Assembly (NCBI GenBank): GCA_022013205.1 | Contig: JAKLQT010000217.1 | Coordinates: forward strand, 1 to 15,284 | Direction of reading: 5' to 3' | From: Candidatus Omnitrophota bacterium | Lineage (GTDB): Bacteria > Omnitrophota > Gorgyraeia > B26-G9 | DNA length: 15,284 nt | In this document: piece by piece, positions 5,953 through 14,794 of the stretch | How the letters are laid out: each line of letters starts with the position of its first letter | Numbering within the stretch: the first letter of the stretch is position 1 | Translations under genes and position numbers: made by a program | The notes under the pieces: model-generated | What the model saw: only the letters and a program-made list of their open reading frames with translations | Told to the model about the DNA's origin: nothing | The model's database searches: none

Positions 5953-8427
5953 ATGTCTAAGAAAAAAAGTAATTGGGTAGCGGTCAAAAGAGAAATGAGC
6001 AAAGAGGGGATTGAGCTTTCTTTTAAAGATAATCGCCAGTATGTCCTGGCTAAAGACCAGTATTCTGCTACGCGCCATGATAATTTTATGGCTATGGCCA
6101 TGGCCATACGAGACAGGATAGTCGAGCGCTGGATAATGACGCAGCAAGCCTATCACAAGAATAACTTGAAAAGAGTTTACTATCTTTCGCTTGAATTTCT
6201 TATCGGAAGGCTTTTGGGAGATAATATCCTGAACCTTGGCTTGTGGGATGAAGCCAAAGAGGCACTGCTGGATTTAGAACTTAGTGAAGATGATATCTAT
6301 AATCAGGAACAGGACGCGGGTTTAGGCAACGGCGGATTAGGCCGCCTGGCTGCTTGCTTTCTTGACTCTATGGCTACGCTTGGAATTCCCGCCAATGGGT
6401 ACGGGATCCGCTATGATTATGGGATTTTTCATCAAAAAATTATTAATGGATATCAGGTTGAGCTTCCGGATGAATGGCTGAAACTGGGCAATCCCTGGGA
6501 ATTTGTCAGGCCCGAGTATACGGTTAAGGTGCGTTTTTACGGGAAAACCCGCTCTTATCATGACCGCAACGGAAAACTTAGAGTTGTCTGGGCAGGCACA
6601 AAAGATGTCCTTGCTGTTCCGTATGATATGCCTGTGCCGGGTTATAAAAATGATGTGATCAATACTCTCAGGCTCTGGTCCGCGCGCAGCGCGGAAGAAT
6701 TCGATTTTGAATATTTTAATGACGGTGATTACGAACGCGCGGTTTATGATCAGGTTTTCTCTGAGAATATTTCAAAGGTACTTTATCCTAACGATATTAT
6801 CATACAGGGTAAGGAACTGCGGCTTAAACAGGAATATTTTTTCACCGCTGCGGCTATTTCAGATATTATCCGGCGTTTTAAAATTGATAACTCTGACCTT
6901 AATATTTTTCCGGAAAAAGCCGCTATACAGCTTAACGATACGCATCCGTCCCTGGCCATTGTGGAGCTTATGCGCATTTTAATTGATGAGGAAGAGCTTG
7001 AATGGAATAAAGCGTGGGATATTACAACACGTATATTTGCTTACACCAATCATACCGTGATGCCTGAGGCGCTTGAAATGTGGCCTGTCCCTCTTTTTGA
7101 AAAGCTTCTGCCGCGGCACCTGCAGCTTATTTATGAGATCAACCATTGCTTTTTAAGAGAAGTCGCTAATCGTTATCCCTGGGACAAGTTCCGTTTGACG
7201 CGTATGTCAATCATTGGAGAAGGGGATCCGAAATATATTCGTATGGCAAATCTGTGTGTTGTGGGCAGCCATTCGGTAAACGGGGTTTCCTTGCTGCATT
7301 CTGAGCTTATAAAAACACAGCTGTTCAAGGATTTTTATGATATTTGGCCGGAAAAATTCAATAATAAAACTAACGGCATAACCCAGAGGCGCTGGCTTAA
7401 AAAATCTAATAATAAACTTGCTGATCTGATCACCAGCAAAATCGGCGAAGGCTGGATAACAAATCTTTATGAGCTTGAAAAACTTCTCCCTCTTACAGAA
7501 GATGAGTCCTTCCGCAGTGAATGGAAAAGAGTGAAGTCAGAGAATAAAAAAGCTCTGGCTGATTATATCATGAAGGCTTCCAATGTTATTGTAAATCCGG
7601 ATTCAATATTTGACGCGCATGTAAAAAGAATACACGAGTACAAGCGGCAGCTTATGTTTGGATTATATATTATTTCTCAATACCTGAAAATCAAGAATGA
7701 CCCGGGCGCTTTTATTGTTCCTCGGACATTTATTTTCAGCGGAAAAGCAGCTCCCGGATACTTCAGGGCAAAGCTGATTATTAAATTTATTAACAGGATA
7801 GCGGAGATAATAAATAATGATAAAGGGGTAAAGGATATCCTGAGGGTTGTGTTTTTAGAAAATTACCGCGTCTCCCTCGCGGAGAAGATTTTCCCCGGCA
7901 GCGACCTGTCCGAGCAGATATCTACAGCAGGAACCGAGGCCTCGGGTACAGGATGCATGAAGTTTATGCTTAACGGCGCTTTAACTATAGGAACTTTGGA
8001 TGGAGCAAATATAGAGATAAAAGAGGCGATTGGTGATGAAAATATATTTATCTTCGGCATGAAAGAACAAGAGGTCCAAACGCTTAAGCAAAACGGTTAT
8101 TACCCGCGGGACTATATCAACCGCTCGCCAATGCTTAAAGAGATATTTGACCTGATACAAAGCCATTTTTTTACGCATTTGGATCCGGAATTATTTGATC
8201 CGATAGTGGATGATTTGATAGAAAGGGATCCGTTTATGATCTGCGCTGACTTTGATTCATATTGCCAAACGCAGGACCTAGTCTCCCATGAATATAAGAA
8301 CGAGCAGGAAAAATGGGCCAGGAAGTCAATAATTAACGTAGCTAAATCAGGAAAATTCTCAAGTGATAGAACAATATCTGAATACGCGCGTGATATATGG
8401 AATGTCCCTTACCGTCCATTTAAATAA
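5953..8427 (+). CDS. glgP: Glycogen/starch phosphorylase
   Basis: This 824-residue GT35 enzyme removes glucose from glycogen or maltodextrin ends with phosphate, giving glucose-1-phosphate, with pyridoxal phosphate as cofactor. It would act in the cytoplasm. The cofactor lysine is K670 in EASGTGCMKFMLNGALT, and the phosphate-binding HVKRIHEYKRQL segment contains K558/R559. The N-terminal substrate region reads NEQ-like then AGLGNGGLGRLAACFLDS. The length is normal. Two small departures from the usual pattern are visible: the residue two before K670 is Cys, where Asn is typical (TGNMKF), and IPAAD is replaced by FPGSD. The start at 5953 has GGGAG nine bases upstream. No other glycogen gene is adjacent. 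A promoter and a leader hairpin precede it, and a weak terminator overlaps its end. Confidence 0.97.
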   Translation: MSKKKSNWVAVKREMSKEGIELSFKDNRQYVLAKDQYSATRHDNFMAMAMAIRDRIVERWIMTQQAYHKNNLKRVYYLSLEFLIGRLLGDNILNLGLWDEAKEALLDLELSEDDIYNQEQDAGLGNGGLGRLAACFLDSMATLGIPANGYGIRYDYGIFHQKIINGYQVELPDEWLKLGNPWEFVRPEYTVKVRFYGKTRSYHDRNGKLRVVWAGTKDVLAVPYDMPVPGYKNDVINTLRLWSARSAEEFDFEYFNDGDYERAVYDQVFSENISKVLYPNDIIIQGKELRLKQEYFFTAAAISDIIRRFKIDNSDLNIFPEKAAIQLNDTHPSLAIVELMRILIDEEELEWNKAWDITTRIFAYTNHTVMPEALEMWPVPLFEKLLPRHLQLIYEINHCFLREVANRYPWDKFRLTRMSIIGEGDPKYIRMANLCVVGSHSVNGVSLLHSELIKTQLFKDFYDIWPEKFNNKTNGITQRRWLKKSNNKLADLITSKIGEGWITNLYELEKLLPLTEDESFRSEWKRVKSENKKALADYIMKASNVIVNPDSIFDAHVKRIHEYKRQLMFGLYIISQYLKIKNDPGAFIVPRTFIFSGKAAPGYFRAKLIIKFINRIAEIINNDKGVKDILRVVFLENYRVSLAEKIFPGSDLSEQISTAGTEASGTGCMKFMLNGALTIGTLDGANIEIKEAIGDENIFIFGMKEQEVQTLKQNGYYPRDYINRSPMLKEIFDLIQSHFFTHLDPELFDPIVDDLIERDPFMICADFDSYCQTQDLVSHEYKNEQEKWARKSIINVAKSGKFSSDRTISEYARDIWNVPYRPFK

Positions 8428-8437
8428 CGGTATTTTT
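8410..8437 (+). terminator. Weak intrinsic terminator overlapping the end of glgP
   Basis: TACCGT (8410-8415) pairs with ACGGTA (8427-8432) over an 11-nt loop and is followed by TTTTT (8433-8437). The hairpin spans the glgP stop codon. The stem is only six pairs, so termination is probably partial and the next gene may still be reached by read-through. Confidence 0.45.
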
Positions 8438-8461
8438 GACGATTAGCCTACGGAAAATGAT

Positions 8462-9103
8462 ATGCCAAGTTCAGAAAATCTGTTTTCGCGTGTTTGCCGG
8501 GAAAACCGGAAAAAACAAACACAGATACTGGGTATAATGGCGAGTCCCCGTAAAGGCGGCAACGCTGATATTTTACTTGAAGAGGTTCTTAAGGCCGCGC
8601 GGCAGAGCCAGGCGATAACTGAGAAAATTATTATAAATGACTTAAGTTTTATTCCCTGCCAGGCTTGCGAGGACACGCGTGAGGACGGCAGGTGTAAGAT
8701 AGAGGATGATTTTCAAAAAATATATGAGGCTGTTTTAAGAGCGGATTCGATAGTTGTGGCAAGTCCGATTTATTTTGGAAGTATAAGCGCGCAGCTTAAG
8801 ATGTTGATAGACAGGTTTCAGTGTTACTGGAGAGCGAAGTATGTAACTAAAACAATTGACGAGGCCCTGATGAAACAGGGAGGATTTATTTGCGTGCAGG
8901 CATCATCGGAAAATATTTTTTTTGATAATGCCAGATCTATAATGAAAAACTTTTTTAATACCGCCGGTATTGAATATTGCCGGGAGATTTTTTGCTCAGG
9001 GCTGGAGAAAAAGGGAAGCGTTAAGGAAAAACCTGATTACATGGAAAAAGCGGCAGCCATGGGCGAGAAACTAGCACAGTTTAAAAAGGGAAAGTTTGCT
9101 TAA
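8462..9103 (+). CDS. Flavodoxin-fold NAD(P)H-dependent FMN reductase-like protein
   Basis: This 213-residue protein belongs to the NADPH-dependent FMN reductase / iron-sulfur flavoprotein group. The FMN phosphate loop is ASPRKGGNAD (about 27-36), and the second flavin segment is SPIYFGSISAQLKMLIDR (about 101-118). Between them are C66, C69 and C78. The iron-sulfur flavoproteins of this fold carry four clustered Cys (C-x2-C-x2-C-x4-7-C). Only three are present here, so an iron-sulfur cluster is doubtful. An N-terminal extension of about 20 polar residues precedes the first strand (TQILGI). The ATG at 8462 has only a weak upstream site (CGGA), and no better in-frame start is visible ahead of the core. 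Its stop codon overlaps the start of the next gene by one base (TAATG), which suggests coupled translation. The electron acceptor is unknown. Confidence 0.85.
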   Translation: MPSSENLFSRVCRENRKKQTQILGIMASPRKGGNADILLEEVLKAARQSQAITEKIIINDLSFIPCQACEDTREDGRCKIEDDFQKIYEAVLRADSIVVASPIYFGSISAQLKMLIDRFQCYWRAKYVTKTIDEALMKQGGFICVQASSENIFFDNARSIMKNFFNTAGIEYCREIFCSGLEKKGSVKEKPDYMEKAAAMGEKLAQFKKGKFA

Positions 9104-10086
9104 TGAAAATAAAGAATATCCGCGTGATCTTTGTGCTGGCATTGATGTTTTTGATACTATTGAATACTAATGCCCTCGCGGCTCAAAAGATTCTCATCGC
9201 TGTTTATAATGATAACCCGGAGTATTCTGCTGTAAGAGAAATATTTGTTTGGGGACTAAAGCAGGAAGTAAATAAACTGGGGATGAAAGTTGAATTTGCG
9301 TATTTGATTGATACCGATAACCGCCGGGAATTTATGCAGCGCCTCAAGGAACAGGCAAGAGACGCGCAGATGATATTTACAGCCGGAACTCCGAACGCGA
9401 TGGCGATAAAAGAAGCGGGAATAAAGATTCCGGTATTATTCAGTGCTGTAGCTGACCCTAAAAAAGCGCACTTAGTAAAATCTTTTCATGACCCGGCTTC
9501 GAATTTTACCGGGGCTTATTGCGCGGTAGCCGCGCATACCCAATTGCAGATGCTTTTAAAGATTTGCCCGCAAACAAAAATCCTGGGAATACTTTACAAT
9601 CCAAGAGATCCCGGACCTGTTTCTCAGGTACAGTCGTGGCATAAGGCGGCTTCTTATGTTCCGGGAATAAAAATAATGAACTTTCATATCCCCCAGAGTG
9701 TTATCTCAGAGGAAGGTTTAGCTGAGGTTACTAAAGATATGATCGGGCTTGTGGATGTTATTGTTACTATGACCGACGCTCAGGTTTCCCCTTTCGGCAG
9801 AGGAATGATTGAAGCCGCGAATAAAAATAATATACCGACATATGTAAGCATGAGTGAGCTTATTGAAAAAGGGGCGTTGGTTTCTTTAGGTTTTAATTTT
9901 AAAGAAGCAACAAAAATTGTCAACATCCCCCAGGCCATTAAAATTTTACAGGGCATTCCCCCTTCGGCTATTCCTGTGGGGACTTATCCGTATTATGAGC
10001 TGATTATTAATTTAAAAACAGCGCAGGAGATAGGGGTAAATTTTCCCAACGATATAATTAATTCAGCAGCTAAGATAATAAAATAG
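9103..10086 (+). CDS. ABC-type substrate-binding protein (ABC_sub_bind, PF04392 type)
   Basis: This 327-residue exported protein has a signal peptide: a basic start, a hydrophobic core at about 8-22, and ALAA near 25-28. It has no lipobox. The mature part follows the two-lobed pattern of the PF04392 family: KILIAVYNDNPEY at the start, FTAGTPNAMAIKEAG, IPVLFSAVADP, TKILGILYNPRDPGP, VIVTMTDAQVSPFG and IPTYVSMSELIEKGALVSLG. Relatives bind small ligands, some of them aromatic amino acid-like, for uptake or for sensing. No permease or ATPase gene lies beside it, so it is an orphan here and its ligand is not evident. It overlaps the preceding FMN reductase gene by one base and is probably translated with it. 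Two hairpins follow before mutS. Confidence 0.9.
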   Translation: MKIKNIRVIFVLALMFLILLNTNALAAQKILIAVYNDNPEYSAVREIFVWGLKQEVNKLGMKVEFAYLIDTDNRREFMQRLKEQARDAQMIFTAGTPNAMAIKEAGIKIPVLFSAVADPKKAHLVKSFHDPASNFTGAYCAVAAHTQLQMLLKICPQTKILGILYNPRDPGPVSQVQSWHKAASYVPGIKIMNFHIPQSVISEEGLAEVTKDMIGLVDVIVTMTDAQVSPFGRGMIEAANKNNIPTYVSMSELIEKGALVSLGFNFKEATKIVNIPQAIKILQGIPPSAIPVGTYPYYELIINLKTAQEIGVNFPNDIINSAAKIIK

Positions 10087-10165
10087 GGGGCATCCTTAAT
10101 TAAGTTGAATAAATTTCTATAACCTAATTGTTTGATAGTTATTAGAACAAATTAAGAATGCTTCT
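10086..10165 (+). other. Long nested hairpin between the binding protein gene and mutS
   Basis: GCATCCTTAATT (10090-10101) pairs with AATTAAGAATGC (10150-10161) with one C-A mismatch, and G-U/G-C pairs can extend it outward to 10086 and 10165. Inside, TTCTATAAC (10115-10123) pairs with GTTATTAGAA (10138-10147) with one bulged T. No T-run follows on either strand, so it is a poor intrinsic terminator. A miniature inverted-repeat element or an mRNA-stabilising structure is possible. Confidence 0.5.
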
Positions 10166-10181
10166 GTAATCTCTGAAATCA

Positions 10182-10214
10182 GGTTCTTTTAATCAACCTA
10201 AATAAGAAAGAACC
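10182..10214 (+). promoter_or_regulatory. Hairpin overlapping the mutS ribosome site
   Basis: GGTTCTTT (10182-10189) pairs perfectly with AAAGAACC (10207-10214), with a 17-nt loop. The only Shine-Dalgarno-like sequence before mutS (AAGAAAG, 10204-10210) lies mostly in the 3' arm, seven bases before the ATG at 10222. If the hairpin forms, it would mask that site. Confidence 0.5.
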
Positions 10215-10221
10215 AAATAAT

Positions 10222-12861
10222 ATGCAAAATATACAAAATGATCTAACACCGATGATGAATCAGTATCTGCAGATTAAGCGAGACCATACAGACGCGATAC
10301 TGTTTTTCCGGCTGGGAGATTTTTACGAAATGTTTTTTGATGACGCTAAGATTGCCTCTGCTATCTTAGGCCTTGCCCTTACATCCCGAGGAACAGGTAA
10401 GAACAGCCGGGTACCTATGTGCGGGATCCCTTACCACGCCTCAGATAATTATATCGCCCGCTTGATAAAGGCAGAACATAAAGTAGCTATATGCGAGCAA
10501 ATAGGAGATCCAAAAAGCGCGAAGGGAATAGTCAAAAGACAGATCGTCCGGGTTATTACCCCGGGGACATTAATAGATGAGAATATCCTGGAGTCTAACC
10601 ACAACAATTATCTTGTCTGCGTCCATAAGCAGGCGCAAGGCGAATATGGGCTGGCTGCCGTAGACTTATCTACAGGTGAATTTAAAATTACGCAGCTGCA
10701 CTCAGAGGAAAAAATGTTGAGTGAGCTTGGCCGTTTGCAGCCCGCGGAACTGCTGCTGTGTTCAAACTTAAAAGATGATACTGGCCTGAGGGATAAGTTG
10801 AAACAAAGAAATATAAATGCCCTGGTAAGTGAAGTTGAAGACTGGGCATTTGATTTTTCCTATGCGTATGAAAAGCTGATCAATCACTTTAAGACTCAGG
10901 ACCTCAGGGGCTTTGGCTGCCAAAATATGAATTCTGGAATAACTGCTGCCGGAGCGGCATTATCTTATCTGGAAAATACGCAAAAAACGGAAATTAAGCA
11001 TATCAACAAAATCACGCCGTACTCTTTAAATAAGGTCATGGTTCTTGACGGTATTGCCCAGCGTAATCTGGAACTTGTCCGATCGATGAGAGGGGAGAAA
11101 AAGGGAACTTTGTTAAACGAATTGAATTTTACGAATTCAGCTATGGGTAACCGCCTTCTTCTGCAATGGATTCAGCAGCCGCTGCTTGATATAGAAGAAA
11201 TCAATAAACGGCTTGATGCCGTTGAGCAGATAAAGAAAGATCAGGTTTTGAGAACAAACCTGAAAGATGCGTTGAAAAATATTGCGGATATAGAACGTCT
11301 GCTCGGGAGAATAAGCCTGGGGGCTGCCAACGCGAGGGATGTTCTTAATCTAAATGAGTCATTAAAAATTATCCCGCGGATTAAGCGGCTGCTGGAATCA
11401 AGTGAAACAGAGATGATAGTTGATATTTGCCTTAACTTGGATGAGCAAAAGGAGCTGGTTCAGTTATTAGATAAGGCGCTTTGTCCTGATGCTCCTCTTT
11501 CAGTACGCGAAGGCAGGATGATCAAAGAGGGTTTTAACAGCGAACTCGACGATCTTAAATATATTACCCAAGGAGGTAAGGAGTGGATAGCAAAGCTGCA
11601 GCGTGAGGAAATCAAGCGTACAGGGATATCTTCTCTTAAAATAAGATACAACAGGGTCTTCGGCTATTATATAGAAGTGAGCAAGGCCAACCTGCACGCG
11701 GTCCCTGTTGATTATATGCGAAAACAAACCCTGGTAAACGCGGAGCGGTTTATTACTCCTGCTTTAAAAGAACAGGAAGAAAAAATTATTACTGCCCAGG
11801 AGAAGATGGTGGATCTTGAATACCGCCTGTTTTTGGATATCTGCGCGAAAATTATGCAAAGCCTTACCCAGATACAGAAGACAGCATTGCTTATTGCCAG
11901 GCTTGATGTTTTGAACAGCCTTGCTGAGGCGGCCGCGCGTAATAATTATATCCGCCCGGTTATAGATAATGATCTGACAATTGATATTAAGGAGGGGAGG
12001 CATCCTGTTCTGGAAAATATGCTTGGCGCGAATAAGTTTATCCCTAATCCTGCTTATCTGGACGCTGCTGATAATCAGGTGCTTATTATCACTGGCCCGA
12101 ATATGGCCGGTAAATCTACTTATATACGCCAGGTAGCGTTGATTATTATCATGGCGCAAATAGGCAGTTTTGTCCCGGTGAAATCGGCACGCATAGGCAT
12201 TGTGGATAAAATTTTTACCCGTGTCGGCGCGGCAGATGATATCAGCGCCGGGATGAGTACTTTTATGATGGAAATGAGCGAAACAGCGAATATTTTAAAT
12301 AACGCGACCCCAAGAAGCATGATAATCCTTGATGAAATAGGGCGGGGGACAAGTACTTTTGACGGATTGAGTATTGCCTGGGCAACAGCGGAATATCTGC
12401 TGGAAAACACCGGGATGAGGCCAAAAACACTTTTTGCCACACATTACCATGAACTAACGGAAATGGAACTTCTGTTTAAGGGAGTGAAGAACTTTAACGT
12501 TTCTGTTAGAGAATGGAACGAGGAAGTAATTTTTTTGTATAAGCTGATCAGAGGCTCATCAGACCATTCATATGGTATTCATGTTGCCCGGCTTGCCGGA
12601 TTGCCGCAGAAAGTAATCAGCCGGGCGCGGGAAATATTGAGCAACCTGGAAATAAACAGCATGTCAGAAGAGGGTATACCCAGCCTGGTGAAATCCGATA
12701 TAAAAAAAACAGGCAGGAGAGAAACGCAGCCGGAATTGTTTCAAAGCAGGGAAAATCCCTTGATTGCCCGCATCAGAGGGCTTGATGTAAATAATTTAAG
12801 CCCGATAGACGCGTTAAATCTTATTAACGAATGGAAAGACAGCCTCAAAAAAGAGGAATAA
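10222..12861 (+). CDS. mutS: DNA mismatch repair protein MutS
   Basis: This 879-residue protein recognises mismatches and small loops and starts methyl-independent or strand-directed repair with MutL. The mismatch-binding F-x-E motif is F34-Y35-E36 in GDFYEMF. Connector, lever and clamp regions follow (about 120-580). The ATPase has the Walker A motif GPNMAGKST (625-633), the Walker B motif ILDEIGRG with D704/E705, and ATHYHELTE. Near the C-terminus, QPELF (836-840) fits the beta-clamp-binding motif, and the final helices match the dimerisation region. The length is that of a full MutS1, not MutS2. The ATG at 10222 gives the normal family start (DLTPMMNQYLQIK). The ribosome site is weak and lies in a hairpin. 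mutL begins one base after the stop codon, so the two are translated as one operon. Confidence 0.98.
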   Translation: MQNIQNDLTPMMNQYLQIKRDHTDAILFFRLGDFYEMFFDDAKIASAILGLALTSRGTGKNSRVPMCGIPYHASDNYIARLIKAEHKVAICEQIGDPKSAKGIVKRQIVRVITPGTLIDENILESNHNNYLVCVHKQAQGEYGLAAVDLSTGEFKITQLHSEEKMLSELGRLQPAELLLCSNLKDDTGLRDKLKQRNINALVSEVEDWAFDFSYAYEKLINHFKTQDLRGFGCQNMNSGITAAGAALSYLENTQKTEIKHINKITPYSLNKVMVLDGIAQRNLELVRSMRGEKKGTLLNELNFTNSAMGNRLLLQWIQQPLLDIEEINKRLDAVEQIKKDQVLRTNLKDALKNIADIERLLGRISLGAANARDVLNLNESLKIIPRIKRLLESSETEMIVDICLNLDEQKELVQLLDKALCPDAPLSVREGRMIKEGFNSELDDLKYITQGGKEWIAKLQREEIKRTGISSLKIRYNRVFGYYIEVSKANLHAVPVDYMRKQTLVNAERFITPALKEQEEKIITAQEKMVDLEYRLFLDICAKIMQSLTQIQKTALLIARLDVLNSLAEAAARNNYIRPVIDNDLTIDIKEGRHPVLENMLGANKFIPNPAYLDAADNQVLIITGPNMAGKSTYIRQVALIIIMAQIGSFVPVKSARIGIVDKIFTRVGAADDISAGMSTFMMEMSETANILNNATPRSMIILDEIGRGTSTFDGLSIAWATAEYLLENTGMRPKTLFATHYHELTEMELLFKGVKNFNVSVREWNEEVIFLYKLIRGSSDHSYGIHVARLAGLPQKVISRAREILSNLEINSMSEEGIPSLVKSDIKKTGRRETQPELFQSRENPLIARIRGLDVNNLSPIDALNLINEWKDSLKKEE

Positions 12862-12862
12862 T

Positions 12863-14623
12863 ATGAACAGAATAAAAATCCTTCCTAAACATTTAGCCGA
12901 TAAAATCGCCGCGGGTGAGGTTGTGGAAAGGCCGGCATCAGTGGTAAAAGAACTCCTCGAAAATGCCCTTGACGCGAGAAGCGCTAATATCGAAGTAGCG
13001 ATAGAAGACGCGGGGCGAAGCCTGATCAAGGTGATTGATGACGGTGAGGGTATGAATGCCGATGACCTGAATATGGCTACTTTGCGCCACGCGACAAGTA
13101 AGATAGAAAAAAACTCAGACCTGATGAATATTACTACTCTGGGTTTCCGGGGCGAAGCTCTCTCAAGTATTTGTGCTGTAAGTTTTATGAAAATATTTTC
13201 CCGCACTCAATCGCAGGATTCCGCGCACAGTATTGCTTTAGAAGCAGGCGTAATTAAAAGTGTAAATGAATCTGCCCGGGGTGTAGGGACAACGGTTGAG
13301 GTTAAAAATCTTTTCTTTAATACTCCCGCGCGGTTGAAATTTTTAAAAAGCAAGGCTGCAGAGACCGCGCATATTATAAGAAACATGAACGAAATAGCTC
13401 TGGCGCATCCCCGCGTAGCACTGAAGCTCTTAAGTGATAAGGAAGAAGTTATTAACTGCGATGCCCATGAAAAATTACTTCAAAGGATAGAGATCTTATT
13501 TGGAACTGAGCTTGCTAAAGTGCTGGTTCCCATATCCTTTGACATTGCCCCTCTTAAAGTGAGAGGTTTTATTTCTAAGCCGGGGTATGGGAAGGCAAAC
13601 CGTAAATGGCAATATATTTTTGTGAATAAAAGGCCGGTAAGTGATAAAATTATAATGCACGCGACCGCGCAGGGATATCATACCTGCCTTATGGAAAGGC
13701 AGTTTCCCTGTGTATTTATTTTTATTGAGACTCCTCCGGAGTTAGTTGATGTTAATGTGCATCCGAGTAAAAGAGAGGTCAGGTTCCGGGAGGCAGTGGT
13801 TATTCATGATGTGCTGGTAAAACTTATTAAAGACGCGTTGACCGATAAAAATAATTTGCCTGAGATTGATAAAACTCCGGGTGTGATAAAGCAGTATTCT
13901 TTTAAAGAGAATTTTTCTCAAGGCGCTGAAGGAAGAATGGTCTGTGAAAACAATACTGCGGGTACTAAGGAGTTTTTCCCCTCTTCATCGGCTGAGTTTG
14001 AAGGGTTTTCTCCCCGGGCAGAGCAGGCTCCGGCACGATCATTTATTTATAAAAAATACCTGCAGATAGACAATACTTATATTGCTGCTCAGGATAAAAA
14101 CGGCATGATAATTATTGATGCTCATGCCGCGCATGAAAGGGTTTTATTTGATGCGCTGAGGGAGCAGTTTAAAAATAAAAAAGTAGAAAAGCAAAAACTT
14201 CTATTTCCGGTCACAGTTCATTTTAGTAAAGATGAATTCTTGCTGGTTTTAGAAAACAAAAGCGTGTTTGATGCCCTGGGGTTTGAAATAGAGGATTTCG
14301 GCGATCAGACCATGGCTCTTTATGCTTATCCTTCCATTTTGGGAAAGGTTGATATCGCGGGTGAATTTAAAAATATAATCGCGGATATGCTTGAATTAGA
14401 TATTGAAATTAATATTAATATCGAAAAAAGCATAACCCCTGTTCTTTCCACTATTGCCTGCCATTGCGCGATCCGGGCCAATCAAGCGCTTTCTCAGGAA
14501 CAAATCGATTCGCTTGTCAGTAATCTTTGGCGAACAAGCTCTCCTTATACCTGCCCGCATGGACGCCCGACAATAATTTCTCTAACCCGGGACGAGCTTC
14601 AAAAGCGGTTTAAAAGAAAATGA
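12863..14623 (+). CDS. mutL: DNA mismatch repair protein MutL (endonuclease type)
   Basis: This 586-residue GHKL ATPase links MutS to strand cleavage and excision. The N-terminal ATPase has E33/N34 in ELLENALDA, DDGEGM (59-64), RHATSKI (75-81) and GFRGEAL (94-100). A linker of about 85 residues (340-400) is low in conservation. The C-terminal domain carries the nicking motifs: DAHAAHERVLFD (419-430, family pattern DQHA-x2-E-x4-E), ACHCAIRA (532-539) and CPHGRPT (564-570). It should therefore be an endonuclease, as expected in bacteria without MutH. Two positions differ from the pattern, Gln to Ala at 420 and the last Glu to Asp at 430. The ATG is one base after the mutS stop codon, and its ribosome site (AAAGAGGA) lies inside the mutS end. 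Confidence 0.97.
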   Translation: MNRIKILPKHLADKIAAGEVVERPASVVKELLENALDARSANIEVAIEDAGRSLIKVIDDGEGMNADDLNMATLRHATSKIEKNSDLMNITTLGFRGEALSSICAVSFMKIFSRTQSQDSAHSIALEAGVIKSVNESARGVGTTVEVKNLFFNTPARLKFLKSKAAETAHIIRNMNEIALAHPRVALKLLSDKEEVINCDAHEKLLQRIEILFGTELAKVLVPISFDIAPLKVRGFISKPGYGKANRKWQYIFVNKRPVSDKIIMHATAQGYHTCLMERQFPCVFIFIETPPELVDVNVHPSKREVRFREAVVIHDVLVKLIKDALTDKNNLPEIDKTPGVIKQYSFKENFSQGAEGRMVCENNTAGTKEFFPSSSAEFEGFSPRAEQAPARSFIYKKYLQIDNTYIAAQDKNGMIIIDAHAAHERVLFDALREQFKNKKVEKQKLLFPVTVHFSKDEFLLVLENKSVFDALGFEIEDFGDQTMALYAYPSILGKVDIAGEFKNIIADMLELDIEININIEKSITPVLSTIACHCAIRANQALSQEQIDSLVSNLWRTSSPYTCPHGRPTIISLTRDELQKRFKRK

Positions 14624-14635
14624 GGTAGATATTCA

Positions 14636-14668
14636 CACCCCTTTCCAATGCGGGTTTGGAAAGAGGTG
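14636..14668 (+). terminator. Hairpin after mutL, possible terminator
   Basis: CACCCCTTTCCA (14636-14647) pairs with TGGAAAGAGGTG (14657-14668), 11 of 12 positions, around a 9-nt loop, 13 bp after the mutL stop codon. It is stable but has no T-run, so it may stabilise the mRNA end or act with Rho rather than being a classical terminator. Confidence 0.45.
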
Positions 14669-14689
14669 CTCCTTACTTGCCGGTAACCC

Positions 14690-14736
14690 CCATTCCACCT
14701 ACGCGGTGGAATGGACGGTGCGGTGGAATGGACGGT
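14690..14736. repeat. 10-bp palindrome and 17-bp tandem duplication
   Basis: CCATTCCACC (14690-14699) and GGTGGAATGG (14705-14714) form a perfect 10-bp inverted repeat with a 5-nt loop. The right arm is part of a 17-bp unit (14703-14719) that is repeated exactly and in tandem at 14720-14736. The left arm can therefore pair with either copy. Confidence 0.8.
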
Positions 14737-14794
14737 TCGAAATAAGACACGTCACTGATAAATATAAGCTAAAAATTCTAAAAGGGAAGTAACA

